Shown here: positions 16,381-24,770 of the stretch, in pieces
Numbering within the stretch: the first letter of the stretch is position 1
How the letters are laid out: every line of letters starts with the position of its first letter
Source of the DNA: Byssovorax sp.
GTDB taxonomy: Bacteria; Myxococcota_A; Polyangia; Polyangiales; Polyangiaceae
Direction: 5' to 3'
Assembly (NCBI GenBank): GCA_025362495.1
Contig: JANYGI010000226.1
Coordinates: forward strand, 1 to 54,359
Length of the DNA: 54,359 bases
Notes under the pieces: model-generated
The model's database searches: none
Told to the model about the DNA's origin: nothing
What the model saw: only the letters and a program-made list of their open reading frames with translations
Made by a program: the position numbers and the translations under genes

Positions 16381-18222
16381 ATGCGATCGGACCGGGTCTT
16401 CACCAACCTCACGTGCAACCAGAACTGCACGTACTGCACCGATCGACGCCCGACCGAGCAGCGCGCGTTCATCCTCGGCGGCGCGGTGCGGGCGCGCATC
16501 GACGCGGCGCTCCGGGGCGGCGCGAGCGAGCTGGTCCTCACCGGCGGCGAGCCCACCCTGCGCGCCGATCTGCCCGCGCTCGTGGCGCACGCGCGCGCCG
16601 GCGGCGCGGCGGCCGTCGTCCTCGAGACCAACGCGACCACCCTCGATGCCGCGCACGTGACGGCGCTGCGCGACGCGGGCCTCGCGTCGGCGCGGGTGAA
16701 CCTCTCCGGCTGGGGCGAGGCCCTCGACGAGGTGACGCGCGATCCCGGCGGCCACGCGCGCACGCTCGCTGGCCTGCGCGCGCTGCTCGACGCGGGCCTC
16801 CCCGTGGAGATCTCGGTCGTGGTGATCCGCTCGACGCTGACGATGCTCGCCGATCTGCCCGAGCGCCTCGCCGAGGCTCTGGGCGAGCAGATTTCAGGGG
16901 TGAAGACCATCGTGGTGCGCACGCCGGTCGCGAGCCCCGACGTCTCCGAGCTGGTGTCGTACGAGGAGGCCGCGGAGGCCATCAGCGCGCTCGAAGCGTC
17001 GGCGCGCCGCGTCGGCGTGGCCGTGAAGCTCGGCCCCGACAGCGGCCCTCCGCCGTGCGCGTTCCCGCACCCGAACCGCGTAGCGCACCTGTTCTCGATG
17101 ACGCCGGGCACCGCGCTGCGCAGCGATCACCGGCAGCTCGAGGTCTGCTCGCAGTGCCAGATGAAGGATCGCTGCTCGGGGATCGCGGTCTCGTACCTCG
17201 CGCGCCACGCGCCCCCGCCGATGCGGCCGATCACCGAAGATCGCGTGCGCCGCCGCCTCTCGCTCATCGCCACGGTGGAAGAGCAGATCGCGCGCGAGCT
17301 CTCGCAGCCGAACCGCTTCGAGCGCCCCGACACCGGCGTCGTCGAAGAGCACATCATCCGCGTCAACTTTCACTGCAACCAGGCCTGCCGCTTCTGCTTC
17401 GTCTCGACGCACCTCCCGCAGGCGGGCGACGAGGCGGTGCGCCGTGCGATCCTCGCGGCCGGCGAGGCGGGCGCGCGGGTGATGCTCTCGGGCGGCGAGC
17501 CGACGCTCAACGCCAACCTCGTCGAGTACGTGAAGCTTGCGAAAGCGAGCAATCCGTTCCCGGTCGGCCTCCAGTCGAACGCCATCCGCCTCGCCGATCC
17601 GGCGCTGACGCGGGCCCTGGTCGAGGCCGGGATCGAGGAGGCGTTCATCTCGCTCCACGGCACGACGGCGGAGATCTCCGACGCCATCACCGAGGCCCCG
17701 GGGACGTTCGCGAAATCGGTGATCGGGATCGACAACCTCCATCGCGAGCACGCGGTGTTCCTGATCTTGAACTTCGTGATCCACGAGAAGAACATCGACG
17801 ATCTGGTGCCTTACGTGCGCCTCGTCGCGTCGCGCTGGCCGCGCGCGTACGTGAACATCTCGTTCGTGGCACCCTCGAGTGACGTGGTCCCGAAGGAGAA
17901 GGCGCTCGTGCCGCGCTACGCCGACGCGCTCCCGAGCCTGGCCGTCGCCGTGAAGGAGGCGAAGGCGCTCGGCCTGCAAATTGGCGGGTTCGAGTCGATG
18001 TGCGGCATCCCGCTCTGCCTCGTGCCGACCGAGCTGTCGTCGTACTTCGAGCTCAGCGACATTCCCGAGGGCTTCGATCGCGGCGAGTTCGTGAAGACGC
18101 CCGCGTGCCAGTCCTGCGAGCTGCGGACGAAGTGCTACGGCCTGCGGCGCGGGTATCTCGCGCTCCATGGCGACGACGAGCTGCGGCCGGTGCACGCGCC
18201 GGAGGCGATCGCGACGAGCTGA
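16381..18222 (+). CDS. RS3: double radical SAM protein (modules B'-C')
   Basis: 613 residues with two full modules. The first has Cys12/16/19 (CNQNCTYC), TGGEPTLRADL and the auxiliary set PPC...CSQCQMKDRC. The second has Cys332/336/339 (CNQACRFC), SGGEPTLNANLVEYV and the auxiliary set PLC...CQSCELRTKC, ending in RRGYLALHGDDEL. Module by module it matches the B and C parts of RS1: compare SLHGTTAEISDAITEAPGT with SLHGPDAEISDRLTAAPGT, and YLALHGDDEL with YLALHGDSEF. It therefore looks like a duplicate of RS1 lacking module A. It follows RS2 after a 54-bp gap with a palindromic terminator. The SD is weak. Confidence 0.9.
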   Translation: MRSDRVFTNLTCNQNCTYCTDRRPTEQRAFILGGAVRARIDAALRGGASELVLTGGEPTLRADLPALVAHARAGGAAAVVLETNATTLDAAHVTALRDAGLASARVNLSGWGEALDEVTRDPGGHARTLAGLRALLDAGLPVEISVVVIRSTLTMLADLPERLAEALGEQISGVKTIVVRTPVASPDVSELVSYEEAAEAISALEASARRVGVAVKLGPDSGPPPCAFPHPNRVAHLFSMTPGTALRSDHRQLEVCSQCQMKDRCSGIAVSYLARHAPPPMRPITEDRVRRRLSLIATVEEQIARELSQPNRFERPDTGVVEEHIIRVNFHCNQACRFCFVSTHLPQAGDEAVRRAILAAGEAGARVMLSGGEPTLNANLVEYVKLAKASNPFPVGLQSNAIRLADPALTRALVEAGIEEAFISLHGTTAEISDAITEAPGTFAKSVIGIDNLHREHAVFLILNFVIHEKNIDDLVPYVRLVASRWPRAYVNISFVAPSSDVVPKEKALVPRYADALPSLAVAVKEAKALGLQIGGFESMCGIPLCLVPTELSSYFELSDIPEGFDRGEFVKTPACQSCELRTKCYGLRRGYLALHGDDELRPVHAPEAIATS

Positions 18223-18249
18223 TCGCGCCTCGAAACCGAGGCGATTTCA
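18220..18249. terminator. Palindromic hairpin joining the stop codons of RS3 and RS4
   Basis: A 30-bp imperfect palindrome begins with the RS3 TGA and ends with the reverse complement of the RS4 TGA. The inner 7-bp stem is CGCCTCG/CGAGGCG with an AAAC loop (18226-18243). The arrangement suits a bidirectional terminator between convergent genes. Confidence 0.55.
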
Positions 18250-20940
18250 GTCGTCGGGCAGCGCGCGAACCAGGACGCCGAGCGCGACGCGGGCGGCCGT
18301 GGGGAGGCTCTCCGGCGCGTCGAGATCGATCGCCCATCCACCGCGGCGGATCGTGTGCGCGCGCGCCGGATCGTGGGCGCGGACGCGCACCGTGAAGCGG
18401 TGCTGCGCGTTGGCGAGGACGATCTCCCGTGCGGCGCCGCGAGCGTCGATCGAGAGGATCCGGTACTCGTGCACGCGCACGCCTGGGCGGAACGTCGCGG
18501 GGAGCGGTCGCGCCGACGTCGAGGCCTCGCGCGCGGGCTCGGCGCTCGGAGGCGATCCGAGGGCGTTCACGGCCGCGGGCGCGAGCTCTCCGCCGGGGTT
18601 CGTGAGCAGCGGAAGCGGCGTCTGGATCTCGCGGATCGAGCCGTCGCGCAGCGTGAAGCGCACCCGCGTCGGCGAGAGCTCGATCGCCGCGATCTGCGCC
18701 GCGTCGACGCCGAGGTGCCGAGCCTCGTCGAGCGCGAGGGCCTCGTCGACGACGAAGCGATCGCCGCTCCACGCGCCCTGGAGCTCGACGCGGCGCTGGT
18801 AGTCGATGAACAGGACGGGGCGCTCCATGCGCGCCCGCGCGCGCTCCGCCGCGGGCGCGTCGATCGCCGCGAGCGCTTCGAGGATGTGCTCGCCGACGCG
18901 GATCGAGCCCGCGCACGAGGGCGAGCACGGGTGATGGGACAGCAAGCGGACGCCCCCGACGCGGTGGAGCAGCGGGTGCAGCGCCTCGTCGGGCGCGCGG
19001 CGAAACGTGAGCCGTTCGTTGTCGAGGTTGTCGCCGCGGGTGCGCTGCCCGAGGAACGCCTGCACGCAGCAGGGCGGGTAGCCCATGAGCGCGCCCATCG
19101 CCTCGACAGCCGCCTTGCCCTGCGCCGACGCGTGCGCGCGCTGCGCGGCGAGCACCTCGTCGAGCGACGCCTGGTCCTTCGCGACGGCGACGATCGCGTA
19201 GTCGGCGCCGCGCTCGTGCGCGTCGCGGCCTTGCTCGAGGCCGTGCAGCTCGACGATGTCGGCGACGAGGCCCATCGCGCGGTAGGCGCGGCAGAGCCCG
19301 TCGGCCTCGGCCCGCAGCACCGCTTCCTTCAAGCAAGCGCGCTTGTGACCGCGGGCGATCAGCTCGATCTCGGGATCGACGCCGAGCAGCGCCGCGTCGA
19401 TCCGCAGCACGCCTCCGGGCCCCGCGCCGCCCCACGCGCGGAGCGCCTGGCGCAGCGGGAGCCACGCGACGTCGGGCGCGGCGGCGAGCCCCGGATAGCG
19501 CGTGACGAGCCGGGTCGCGGCCTCGATCAGATCGGCGTCGGCGAGCGAGCACGCCCGCCCGAAATCGTTGGCGGCGCGGAAGATCGCCTCCATCGCTTCG
19601 TGCTGGAATCGCCACGGGACGCTGGCGTCGTAGCCCTGTTCCGCGGCGCGATCGGGCCGCCCTTCTTCGAACGCGGAGACGAGCAATCCATCCTTCGCGG
19701 CGAGCGCGTGGAGCGGCACGCGCGGGTAGAGCCGGAGGCGCGTGCGGATGGCCTCCGAACGAAACTCTTCGAAGCGGACGGCGCGCATCCACCGCGCGTT
19801 CTCGAGCAAGGACTCGGGCGTCGTCCATGGCGTGAAGAGCACGATCCCGTGGGCGCGATAGCGCCCGTACTCGAACGATCGCGGGAAGCGCGCGCCGAGC
19901 TCGCGGACCTTCTCGATGGCCGCCGCGTTGTCGGCGACGCTCACGCCCTTGTTGAAGAGATCGAGGTGGAACTGGTCGAAGCTCTCGAAGCCGACGAGGT
20001 AGAGATGAAGCACGCTGCCGTGCTGCTCGGCTAGCGCGGCGGCCTCGGCGACGGCGGTGTCGGCGAACTCCAGCAGCCAGTCGACGCGGCTCTTGAAGAG
20101 CAGCTCGACCGGGGCCATCGAGGGATCGCCCCGCAGCGCGCGGAAGAAGCCGGGCAGGTACGGATGCGGCCGCTCGTCGGTGAGCAGAAGCTCGCGAACG
20201 GAAGGGTTTTGCGCGCGCAGGCTCCGGAGCTGCGCGAGCCAGGAGTCGAGCACGGCGGCCTCGGTGGGCGCCGCGAACGAGCCGGTGTTGTCGAGGCAGA
20301 AGGTGCAGCCCTTCATCTGCAGCTTCGATTGATCGGCGCCGAGCCCCGCGAAGATCGGGTTCTTCCCCGCGTCGAGGAGGAACGGGCAGCCCGACGCCGG
20401 CCCCGAGATCGTCGGCCGCGCGGCGAGCTCGCCCTCGATCGATCCCGGCAACGCAGAGGGCGCGAGGACCCGCAGCCGGCTCGGCGCGGTCGCGGCGCGC
20501 GCTCGCAGCTCGGCTGGCTTCACCTTCTTGAACGCGGCGGGCGAGGGGTTGTCGTCGCCGTCGAGCAGGCGCTTGAGGCCCTCGAAATCGAGCACGTGAT
20601 CGAAATGATCGTCGAGCGCGGCGCGCACGCCCGACGTGAGGCGGACGATGCGCGCGTCGGCGCGCAGGGCGCCGCGGAGCACGGTGATCGTCGCCTCGTC
20701 CCAGACCCGCGCCAGGACCGCGAGATCGAAGGAGCCGCGGCTCACGAACTCGGCGAGGCGCGCGTGCCACGCGACCGCTCCGCCGGGCTCGGCGGCGAGG
20801 ACGCTGCGCACCAGCGCGACCTCGTGCCCCTCGACCTCGAGCTCGGCGGCGAGCGCCCCGAGCGAGGCGTCGTCCTGGAACTGATCGGACCGCGCATGCA
20901 GATCGAGCAGCGCGACCGACCGCCGCGGGGCCGCGCTCAC
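18247..20940 (-). CDS. RS4: atypical radical SAM protein fused to a GYPxCC domain
   Basis: 897 residues. Residues 1-125 form a Rossmann-like domain similar to the B12-binding half of cobalamin radical SAM enzymes, but without DxHxxG. The iron-sulfur site is atypical: SGCPFLLD (Cys185), then KGCTFC (Cys212/215), spacing C-x26-C-x2-C. A TIM-barrel-like region follows to about 430. From ~500 to 720 comes a second domain with MGYPPCCVQAF (near 620) and HHPCSPSCAGS (near 670), the same signature as the gene upstream at 21032. I think this is DUF483-like. The last ~75 residues resemble a small beta-rich domain also seen in RS5-RS7. The start is GTG 20940 with AGAGG seven bases before it; TTG 20955 is weaker. 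Confidence 0.75.
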   Translation of the reverse strand: MSAAPRRSVALLDLHARSDQFQDDASLGALAAELEVEGHEVALVRSVLAAEPGGAVAWHARLAEFVSRGSFDLAVLARVWDEATITVLRGALRADARIVRLTSGVRAALDDHFDHVLDFEGLKRLLDGDDNPSPAAFKKVKPAELRARAATAPSRLRVLAPSALPGSIEGELAARPTISGPASGCPFLLDAGKNPIFAGLGADQSKLQMKGCTFCLDNTGSFAAPTEAAVLDSWLAQLRSLRAQNPSVRELLLTDERPHPYLPGFFRALRGDPSMAPVELLFKSRVDWLLEFADTAVAEAAALAEQHGSVLHLYLVGFESFDQFHLDLFNKGVSVADNAAAIEKVRELGARFPRSFEYGRYRAHGIVLFTPWTTPESLLENARWMRAVRFEEFRSEAIRTRLRLYPRVPLHALAAKDGLLVSAFEEGRPDRAAEQGYDASVPWRFQHEAMEAIFRAANDFGRACSLADADLIEAATRLVTRYPGLAAAPDVAWLPLRQALRAWGGAGPGGVLRIDAALLGVDPEIELIARGHKRACLKEAVLRAEADGLCRAYRAMGLVADIVELHGLEQGRDAHERGADYAIVAVAKDQASLDEVLAAQRAHASAQGKAAVEAMGALMGYPPCCVQAFLGQRTRGDNLDNERLTFRRAPDEALHPLLHRVGGVRLLSHHPCSPSCAGSIRVGEHILEALAAIDAPAAERARARMERPVLFIDYQRRVELQGAWSGDRFVVDEALALDEARHLGVDAAQIAAIELSPTRVRFTLRDGSIREIQTPLPLLTNPGGELAPAAVNALGSPPSAEPAREASTSARPLPATFRPGVRVHEYRILSIDARGAAREIVLANAQHRFTVRVRAHDPARAHTIRRGGWAIDLDAPESLPTAARVALGVLVRALPDD

Positions 20941-21031
20941 GCCCGGCCTCTGCAACGCGAGGACGCGCGCTCGCGCTCTCTCCGGGGGTGAACGCGCATC
21001 ACGACCACTATCGCCGTGGCCGCGCGGTCCG

Positions 21032-22033
21032 TCAACACGCCGCGCCGAAGGGCAGGAGCATCGCGTCCGGGGCGCGGAGCACCGGCTCGCCGCCCGCGTG
21101 GATCACACCGTCAACGATGGACACCGAGCCCCGCGCTTCGAGGAGCGCGACCAGCCGCGCGGCGGCGTCGACCTCGATCTCGCCGAGCCCGGCGTCGGGG
21201 TGACGATCGCGCGCCGTCGGCCACGCGCGATCGACGCGCACCTCGTGGCCGTCGAAGGCGCCGACGATCGAGACCTGCACGTCCTCCAGCACCAGGAGCC
21301 GGTGCGCCGCGTGGGCCGCGTCGATCGCGGCGACGAAGCGCTCGTGGCGGCAGTCGGGCGGGCAGCTCGCCCGCGGCGCGCGGCCCGTCGCGCCCGTCGC
21401 GGCGCCCGCGAGGAACTGCCCGTGCTTCGTTGCGATGTGATCGGCGACGGCGTCGGCGAAGGCCCGCGAGAGCGCGCACGAGAACGAGCACGGCAGCCAC
21501 GAGAGGTAGTGGAAGATCGCGAGGTCGACGGTGTTGAGCCGCGGCGCGAAGACGCCGCCGGACGCCCGCGCGGCATGAGCGAACGCGTCGACGTTGCGCC
21601 GCGGCGTCGGGATCTCGAGGTACGCCTCGACACAGCAGCGGGGGTAGCCGAGCAGGCGGCCGAGCTCGTGATCGTGATCGGGCGCGCCCTCGCAGCGCAC
21701 GGCCTCGTCCACGCGGCGCGGATCGCGCCCGACGAAGAGCACCGTCCCCTCGGTCGAGGGCAGCGCCGCGCGGTGCGCCGCCACGCCGACGGCGAGCCCG
21801 AGCGCCTCGAAGCGCGCGCGCGCGGCGGCGAGCTGCGACCGCGGGAGGATCTGACGGATCAGCGGCTTGATCCCCGCGTACAGCGCGACCTCGTCGGCCT
21901 CACCGCTCCCGAGCGCATACGCGAGGGGGCGTGATCGCGCCTCGACGCGGGCGGCGTCGACGCGCGCGGCGTCCACGAAATCGAGGGCCGCGGCGAGATC
22001 GTGCGGCGTTTCGCAGAGCGGGAGCACAGCCAT
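21032..22033 (-). CDS. GYPxCC / PCSxSC domain protein (DUF483-like)
   Basis: 333 residues, no radical SAM motif. Signatures are LLGYPRCCVEAYL near residue 130, WLPCSFSCALSRAFAD near 180 and CPPDCRHERF near 225. The same two Cys signatures, in the same order, form the C-terminal part of RS4, so these genes share a module of roughly 200-250 residues. I recall GYPxCC proteins as DUF483, a family without a firm function. The cysteine pairs could bind iron or zinc or a cluster. It lies 91 bp upstream of RS4 on the same strand and is divergent from RS5. ATG 22033 is chosen because the longer open frame upstream only mirrors RS5. Confidence 0.7.
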   Translation of the reverse strand: MAVLPLCETPHDLAAALDFVDAARVDAARVEARSRPLAYALGSGEADEVALYAGIKPLIRQILPRSQLAAARARFEALGLAVGVAAHRAALPSTEGTVLFVGRDPRRVDEAVRCEGAPDHDHELGRLLGYPRCCVEAYLEIPTPRRNVDAFAHAARASGGVFAPRLNTVDLAIFHYLSWLPCSFSCALSRAFADAVADHIATKHGQFLAGAATGATGRAPRASCPPDCRHERFVAAIDAAHAAHRLLVLEDVQVSIVGAFDGHEVRVDRAWPTARDRHPDAGLGEIEVDAAARLVALLEARGSVSIVDGVIHAGGEPVLRAPDAMLLPFGAAC

Positions 22034-22121
22034 GATCGGGGCGACGGCAACGTAGCCCCGCGGAGCGCGCAGCGGAAGCGCGGCCGGGGCCAGGACGGCG
22101 CGCGCCTCGTCGCCGCGATGA

Positions 22122-22147
22122 GGTATCCTCGCGGCGACGAGGATGCC
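22122..22147 (+). promoter_or_regulatory. Hairpin covering the ribosome binding site of RS5
   Basis: GGTATCCTCG (22122-22131) pairs with CGAGGATGCC (22138-22147) across a 6-base loop. In RNA all ten pairs form, one of them G-U. The right arm includes GAGGA (22139-22143), the only good SD for the TTG start at 22151. The structure could hide the SD until it is melted or bound by a protein. If translation starts at ATG 22118 instead, the repeat would be coding. Confidence 0.5.
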
Positions 22148-22150
22148 CCT

Positions 22151-23479
22151 TTGAGCGCCGATTTCCCGAGCGACGTCGAGCTCCCCAAGGTGGAGATCCA
22201 CGCCACCGACGCCTGCAACAACCGCTGCAGCTTCTGCACGACGGGCTGGCTCATGCGCGAGAAGGGGGAGGATCTCGGCCACCCGCCCCGCGCGATCCTC
22301 CGCATGCAGCTCGAAGAAGCGTACGCGAAGGGCGCTCGCCGCGTGCTCTTCCAGGGCGGCGAGCCCACCCTCCGACGCGACCTCGGCGATCTCCTCGCCG
22401 ACGCTCACGCCGTCGGCTACCAGGCGACGACGATCTTCACCAACGCGCGGATGGCAGCCTCGCGAGCGGGCGCCCGCTGGCTCGCGGCGATGGATGTGAC
22501 CTGGTTCCAGATCTCGATCCAGGGCGGCACAGCCGAGGCCCACGACGCATCGGTGGGCGCGAAGGGCGCGTTCGAGCAGACGGTGCTGGGCGCGCGCCGG
22601 TTGATCGAGGCCGGGCAGCGGGTGAAGATCAACGCGGTCTTGACGGTGCACCTGCTCGACACGTTCCGCGAGCTCGCCGCGCTGATGATCGATCTCTGCC
22701 CCGAGGAGGTCGGCCTCGACACCGTGAAGCCGTCGAATGCGTTCGAAGAGAATCGCGAGAGCTACGCCGCGCTGCTCCCGCGCATGTCGGGCTACTCCGA
22801 CGCGATCCGCGACGCGATGATCGCCATGGATGAAGCGGGGATCGTCGCGCGGTTGACGAGCTTCCCGGCGTGCCTCGCGCCCGGCGCGAAGCACCTGCTG
22901 GCCGAGGAGGCGGGCACCACGCAGACGCAGCAGCACCGCGGCAACCTCGTCGACAAGCACCGGTGGAAGCGCTCGCTCCAGGTGAAGGGCGAGCGCTGCG
23001 GCGAGTGCGCGTACGACGCGACCTGCGGCGGTGTGTACGCGCCCTACGCGGCGCTCCACGGCGTCGGTGAGCTGGTGCCGCTCGCGGAGCGAACCGACCC
23101 GCCGACGGGCCGCCCACGCCATGCGCCCGACTCACCGTTGACCCGCGCGCTGCGGGCGATGCTCGTGCGCGGCGCGCCCGCGGCGATCGGCGTGCGCGAC
23201 GTTCGGCGCTTGCCCGACGGCTCGCACGAGCTCGCGTGCTTCGCGCCGTCGGGCGAGTCGACCGTGCTGATCGCGGCGCGGAGCGAGGCCCCGGCGTTCG
23301 TTCACACCGCGCGCTTCAGCGTGCGCTACCGCGTCGGTGCGAGCGGGGCGCGCCCCGACGCGCGGCTGCTCGCGGCGATCATGAAGCGGCTCGAGCGCGC
23401 CGAGGACTACCAGCGGGCCCACGAAGAGCCTGCACCCCCGCCGCCGCACGACCTCGCGCCGGGCGCCGATCAAAAATGA
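22151..23479 (+). CDS. RS5: single radical SAM protein, paralogue of RS1 module A
   Basis: 442 residues. The radical SAM domain has Cys22/26/29 (CNNRCSFC) and QGGEPTLRRDLGDLLADA. The auxiliary set is PAC...CGECAYDATC, then YAALHGVGELVP. It follows module A of RS1 almost line by line: LPKVEI, WFQISIQGGTAEAHDASV, KINAVLTVHLLDTFRELAALMIDL, CPEEVGLD. The DNA is also closely similar, which points to a fairly recent duplication. Beyond residue ~315 it carries an extra ~90-residue C-terminal part that resembles the N-termini of RS6 and RS7. The start is TTG 22151 (GAGGA seven bases before it, conserved frame begins here); ATG 22118 is the alternative. Confidence 0.85.
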   Translation: MSADFPSDVELPKVEIHATDACNNRCSFCTTGWLMREKGEDLGHPPRAILRMQLEEAYAKGARRVLFQGGEPTLRRDLGDLLADAHAVGYQATTIFTNARMAASRAGARWLAAMDVTWFQISIQGGTAEAHDASVGAKGAFEQTVLGARRLIEAGQRVKINAVLTVHLLDTFRELAALMIDLCPEEVGLDTVKPSNAFEENRESYAALLPRMSGYSDAIRDAMIAMDEAGIVARLTSFPACLAPGAKHLLAEEAGTTQTQQHRGNLVDKHRWKRSLQVKGERCGECAYDATCGGVYAPYAALHGVGELVPLAERTDPPTGRPRHAPDSPLTRALRAMLVRGAPAAIGVRDVRRLPDGSHELACFAPSGESTVLIAARSEAPAFVHTARFSVRYRVGASGARPDARLLAAIMKRLERAEDYQRAHEEPAPPPPHDLAPGADQK

Positions 23480-23493
23480 GCAAGCTCAGTTTT
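23472..23493. terminator. Palindrome formed by the stop codons of convergent RS5 and RS6
   Basis: TGAGC-AA-GCTCA: the left TGA (23477-23479) is the RS5 stop and the right TCA (23486-23488) is the RS6 stop on the other strand. A-rich sequence before and TTTT after extend the stem and give T-tracts in both directions. It is a near copy of the element at 16321 (TGAGCATGCTCAGTTTT). Confidence 0.6.
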
Positions 23494-24679
23494 GCGCTCC
23501 GGGCCGCCGCAGCGCCACGAGCCCCCGCGTCCCCACCGCGCGCTCCACCGTCGCTGCGATGCCCGGGCAGCCCGATTTGAGTTCGCACCCGCCGCAGATC
23601 GCCGCGGGATAGCTCACGTGAAGGCGCTCGTCGGTGCGATCGAGCCGGGCTCCGCCGCGCGCTCGCATCGCCTCTGGCAGCACGCAGAGCGGCAGCGCAT
23701 CGACCGTCACGCCCGCCGTCGCGATCGGCGCGAGCGCCGCGCGCAGCTCGTCGAGCGGCGCGACGACGGCGTCGAACCCGTCACCGACCATCGAGTCTGG
23801 CGCGTACGCGAGCAGCGTGTGGCCGCCGTCGGTCAGCTCCGCGGCGAGCGCCGTGATCGCCGCGAGCTCCGCGAGGACCGGCCGGATCAGCGGCGTCACC
23901 AGCTCGACCCGTACGCCCGCCGCGCGCATCGCGGACACGGCCTCGCGCACGGCCCCGAGCGCGCCGTCACGACCGTTGATGCGATCGTGCGTCTCCTCCG
24001 AGGCGCCGAGCAGCGCGGTGATGTACTTGCGCAGCCCTGCGCGCGCGAGCTCGGGCGCCCGCCGCGCGGTGACGCCGCGCCGCGGCGGACCGATCACCGC
24101 GACGTGACGCCCTCGCTCCGACGCCATCGCCACCCAGGCGACGATGCGCGGGTGCGCGAGGGCGTCGTCGCCGGTGAACAGGATTGCCCCTGCTGCCGCG
24201 GCGATCGCGCGCTCCACGTCCTCGTCCGAGCCTCGCGGGGTGCGGTCCGCGATCGGCCGCCGCGAGATGTGACAGAAGACGCAGGCGCGATCGCAGACCG
24301 AGGGCACGTCGATGATCGTGGCGGGCCCTTCGCCTCGCGGTTCCGCGGCGATCCGCGCGCGCTCCGCCGCCTTCTCCTTCACCACCCGCTCGCGCGCGAC
24401 CACGTCGGGATCGAAATCATCCGCGATCCTCGGCCCGAGGAGATCCACCGCGGCGCGGAGCAGCGCGCGCCCGCGCGGGTCGGCGGGGTTGCCGAGCACG
24501 CGCAGCGCGATGGGCCCGAGGCGCACCGGCGCGTCGTCGGTGCGCGCGACGATTTCGAGGCGGAACGGGCGGCGTGAATCGCCGAGCAGCACCCCGTTCG
24601 CCGACCGCCTCACCGCGCTGCCGAGCCCGAGCCTCGCGCGCTCGGCGTCGTCGAGCCACCACCACGGTCGGTCACCCAT
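23486..24679 (-). CDS. RS6: radical SAM protein with altered SAM motif
   Basis: 397 residues. The N-terminal ~100 residues (after MGDRPWWWLDD) look like a small domain shared with RS5 and RS7. The radical SAM site is Cys129/133/136 (CDRACVFC). The usual GGEP is replaced by FTGDDAL, so SAM binding may differ. The C-terminal auxiliary cysteines read PLC...CGGCELKSGC as in the rest of the cluster, supporting a second cluster. The ATG at 24679 has an excellent GGAGG six bases before it; an upstream basic extension is ignored. It is divergent from RS7, with 91 bp between them, and convergent with RS5. The substrate is unknown. Confidence 0.8.
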   Translation of the reverse strand: MGDRPWWWLDDAERARLGLGSAVRRSANGVLLGDSRRPFRLEIVARTDDAPVRLGPIALRVLGNPADPRGRALLRAAVDLLGPRIADDFDPDVVARERVVKEKAAERARIAAEPRGEGPATIIDVPSVCDRACVFCHISRRPIADRTPRGSDEDVERAIAAAAGAILFTGDDALAHPRIVAWVAMASERGRHVAVIGPPRRGVTARRAPELARAGLRKYITALLGASEETHDRINGRDGALGAVREAVSAMRAAGVRVELVTPLIRPVLAELAAITALAAELTDGGHTLLAYAPDSMVGDGFDAVVAPLDELRAALAPIATAGVTVDALPLCVLPEAMRARGGARLDRTDERLHVSYPAAICGGCELKSGCPGIAATVERAVGTRGLVALRRPGAQN

Positions 24680-24758
24680 GCGCTGCCTCCGCGGCGAAAC
24701 TGCCACGGATCGCGCCGCGCGCCTCCGCAAAGGCGACGTCCCGCCGCGGCGTTTTCAG

Positions 24759-24764
24759 TATAGT
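24759..24764 (+). promoter_or_regulatory. -10 box placing RS7 as a leaderless gene
   Basis: TATAGT in otherwise GC-rich DNA ends seven bases before the GTG start codon of RS7. If it is a -10 element, the transcript would begin at or next to the GTG and have no leader. No SD is present, which fits. A matching -35 is not obvious. Confidence 0.45.
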
Positions 24765-24770
24765 GGCCGC

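Noticed and set aside
20941-20955. TTG 20955 as the start of RS4
   Set aside because: It has no SD, while GTG 20940 has AGAGG at good spacing and opens the conserved part.
16327-22150. Precursor peptide genes or a cobalamin riboswitch in the radical SAM cluster
   Set aside because: Gaps are too short, no conserved small frame with an SD was seen, and none of the stretches shows a B12-box-like pattern that I could recognise.
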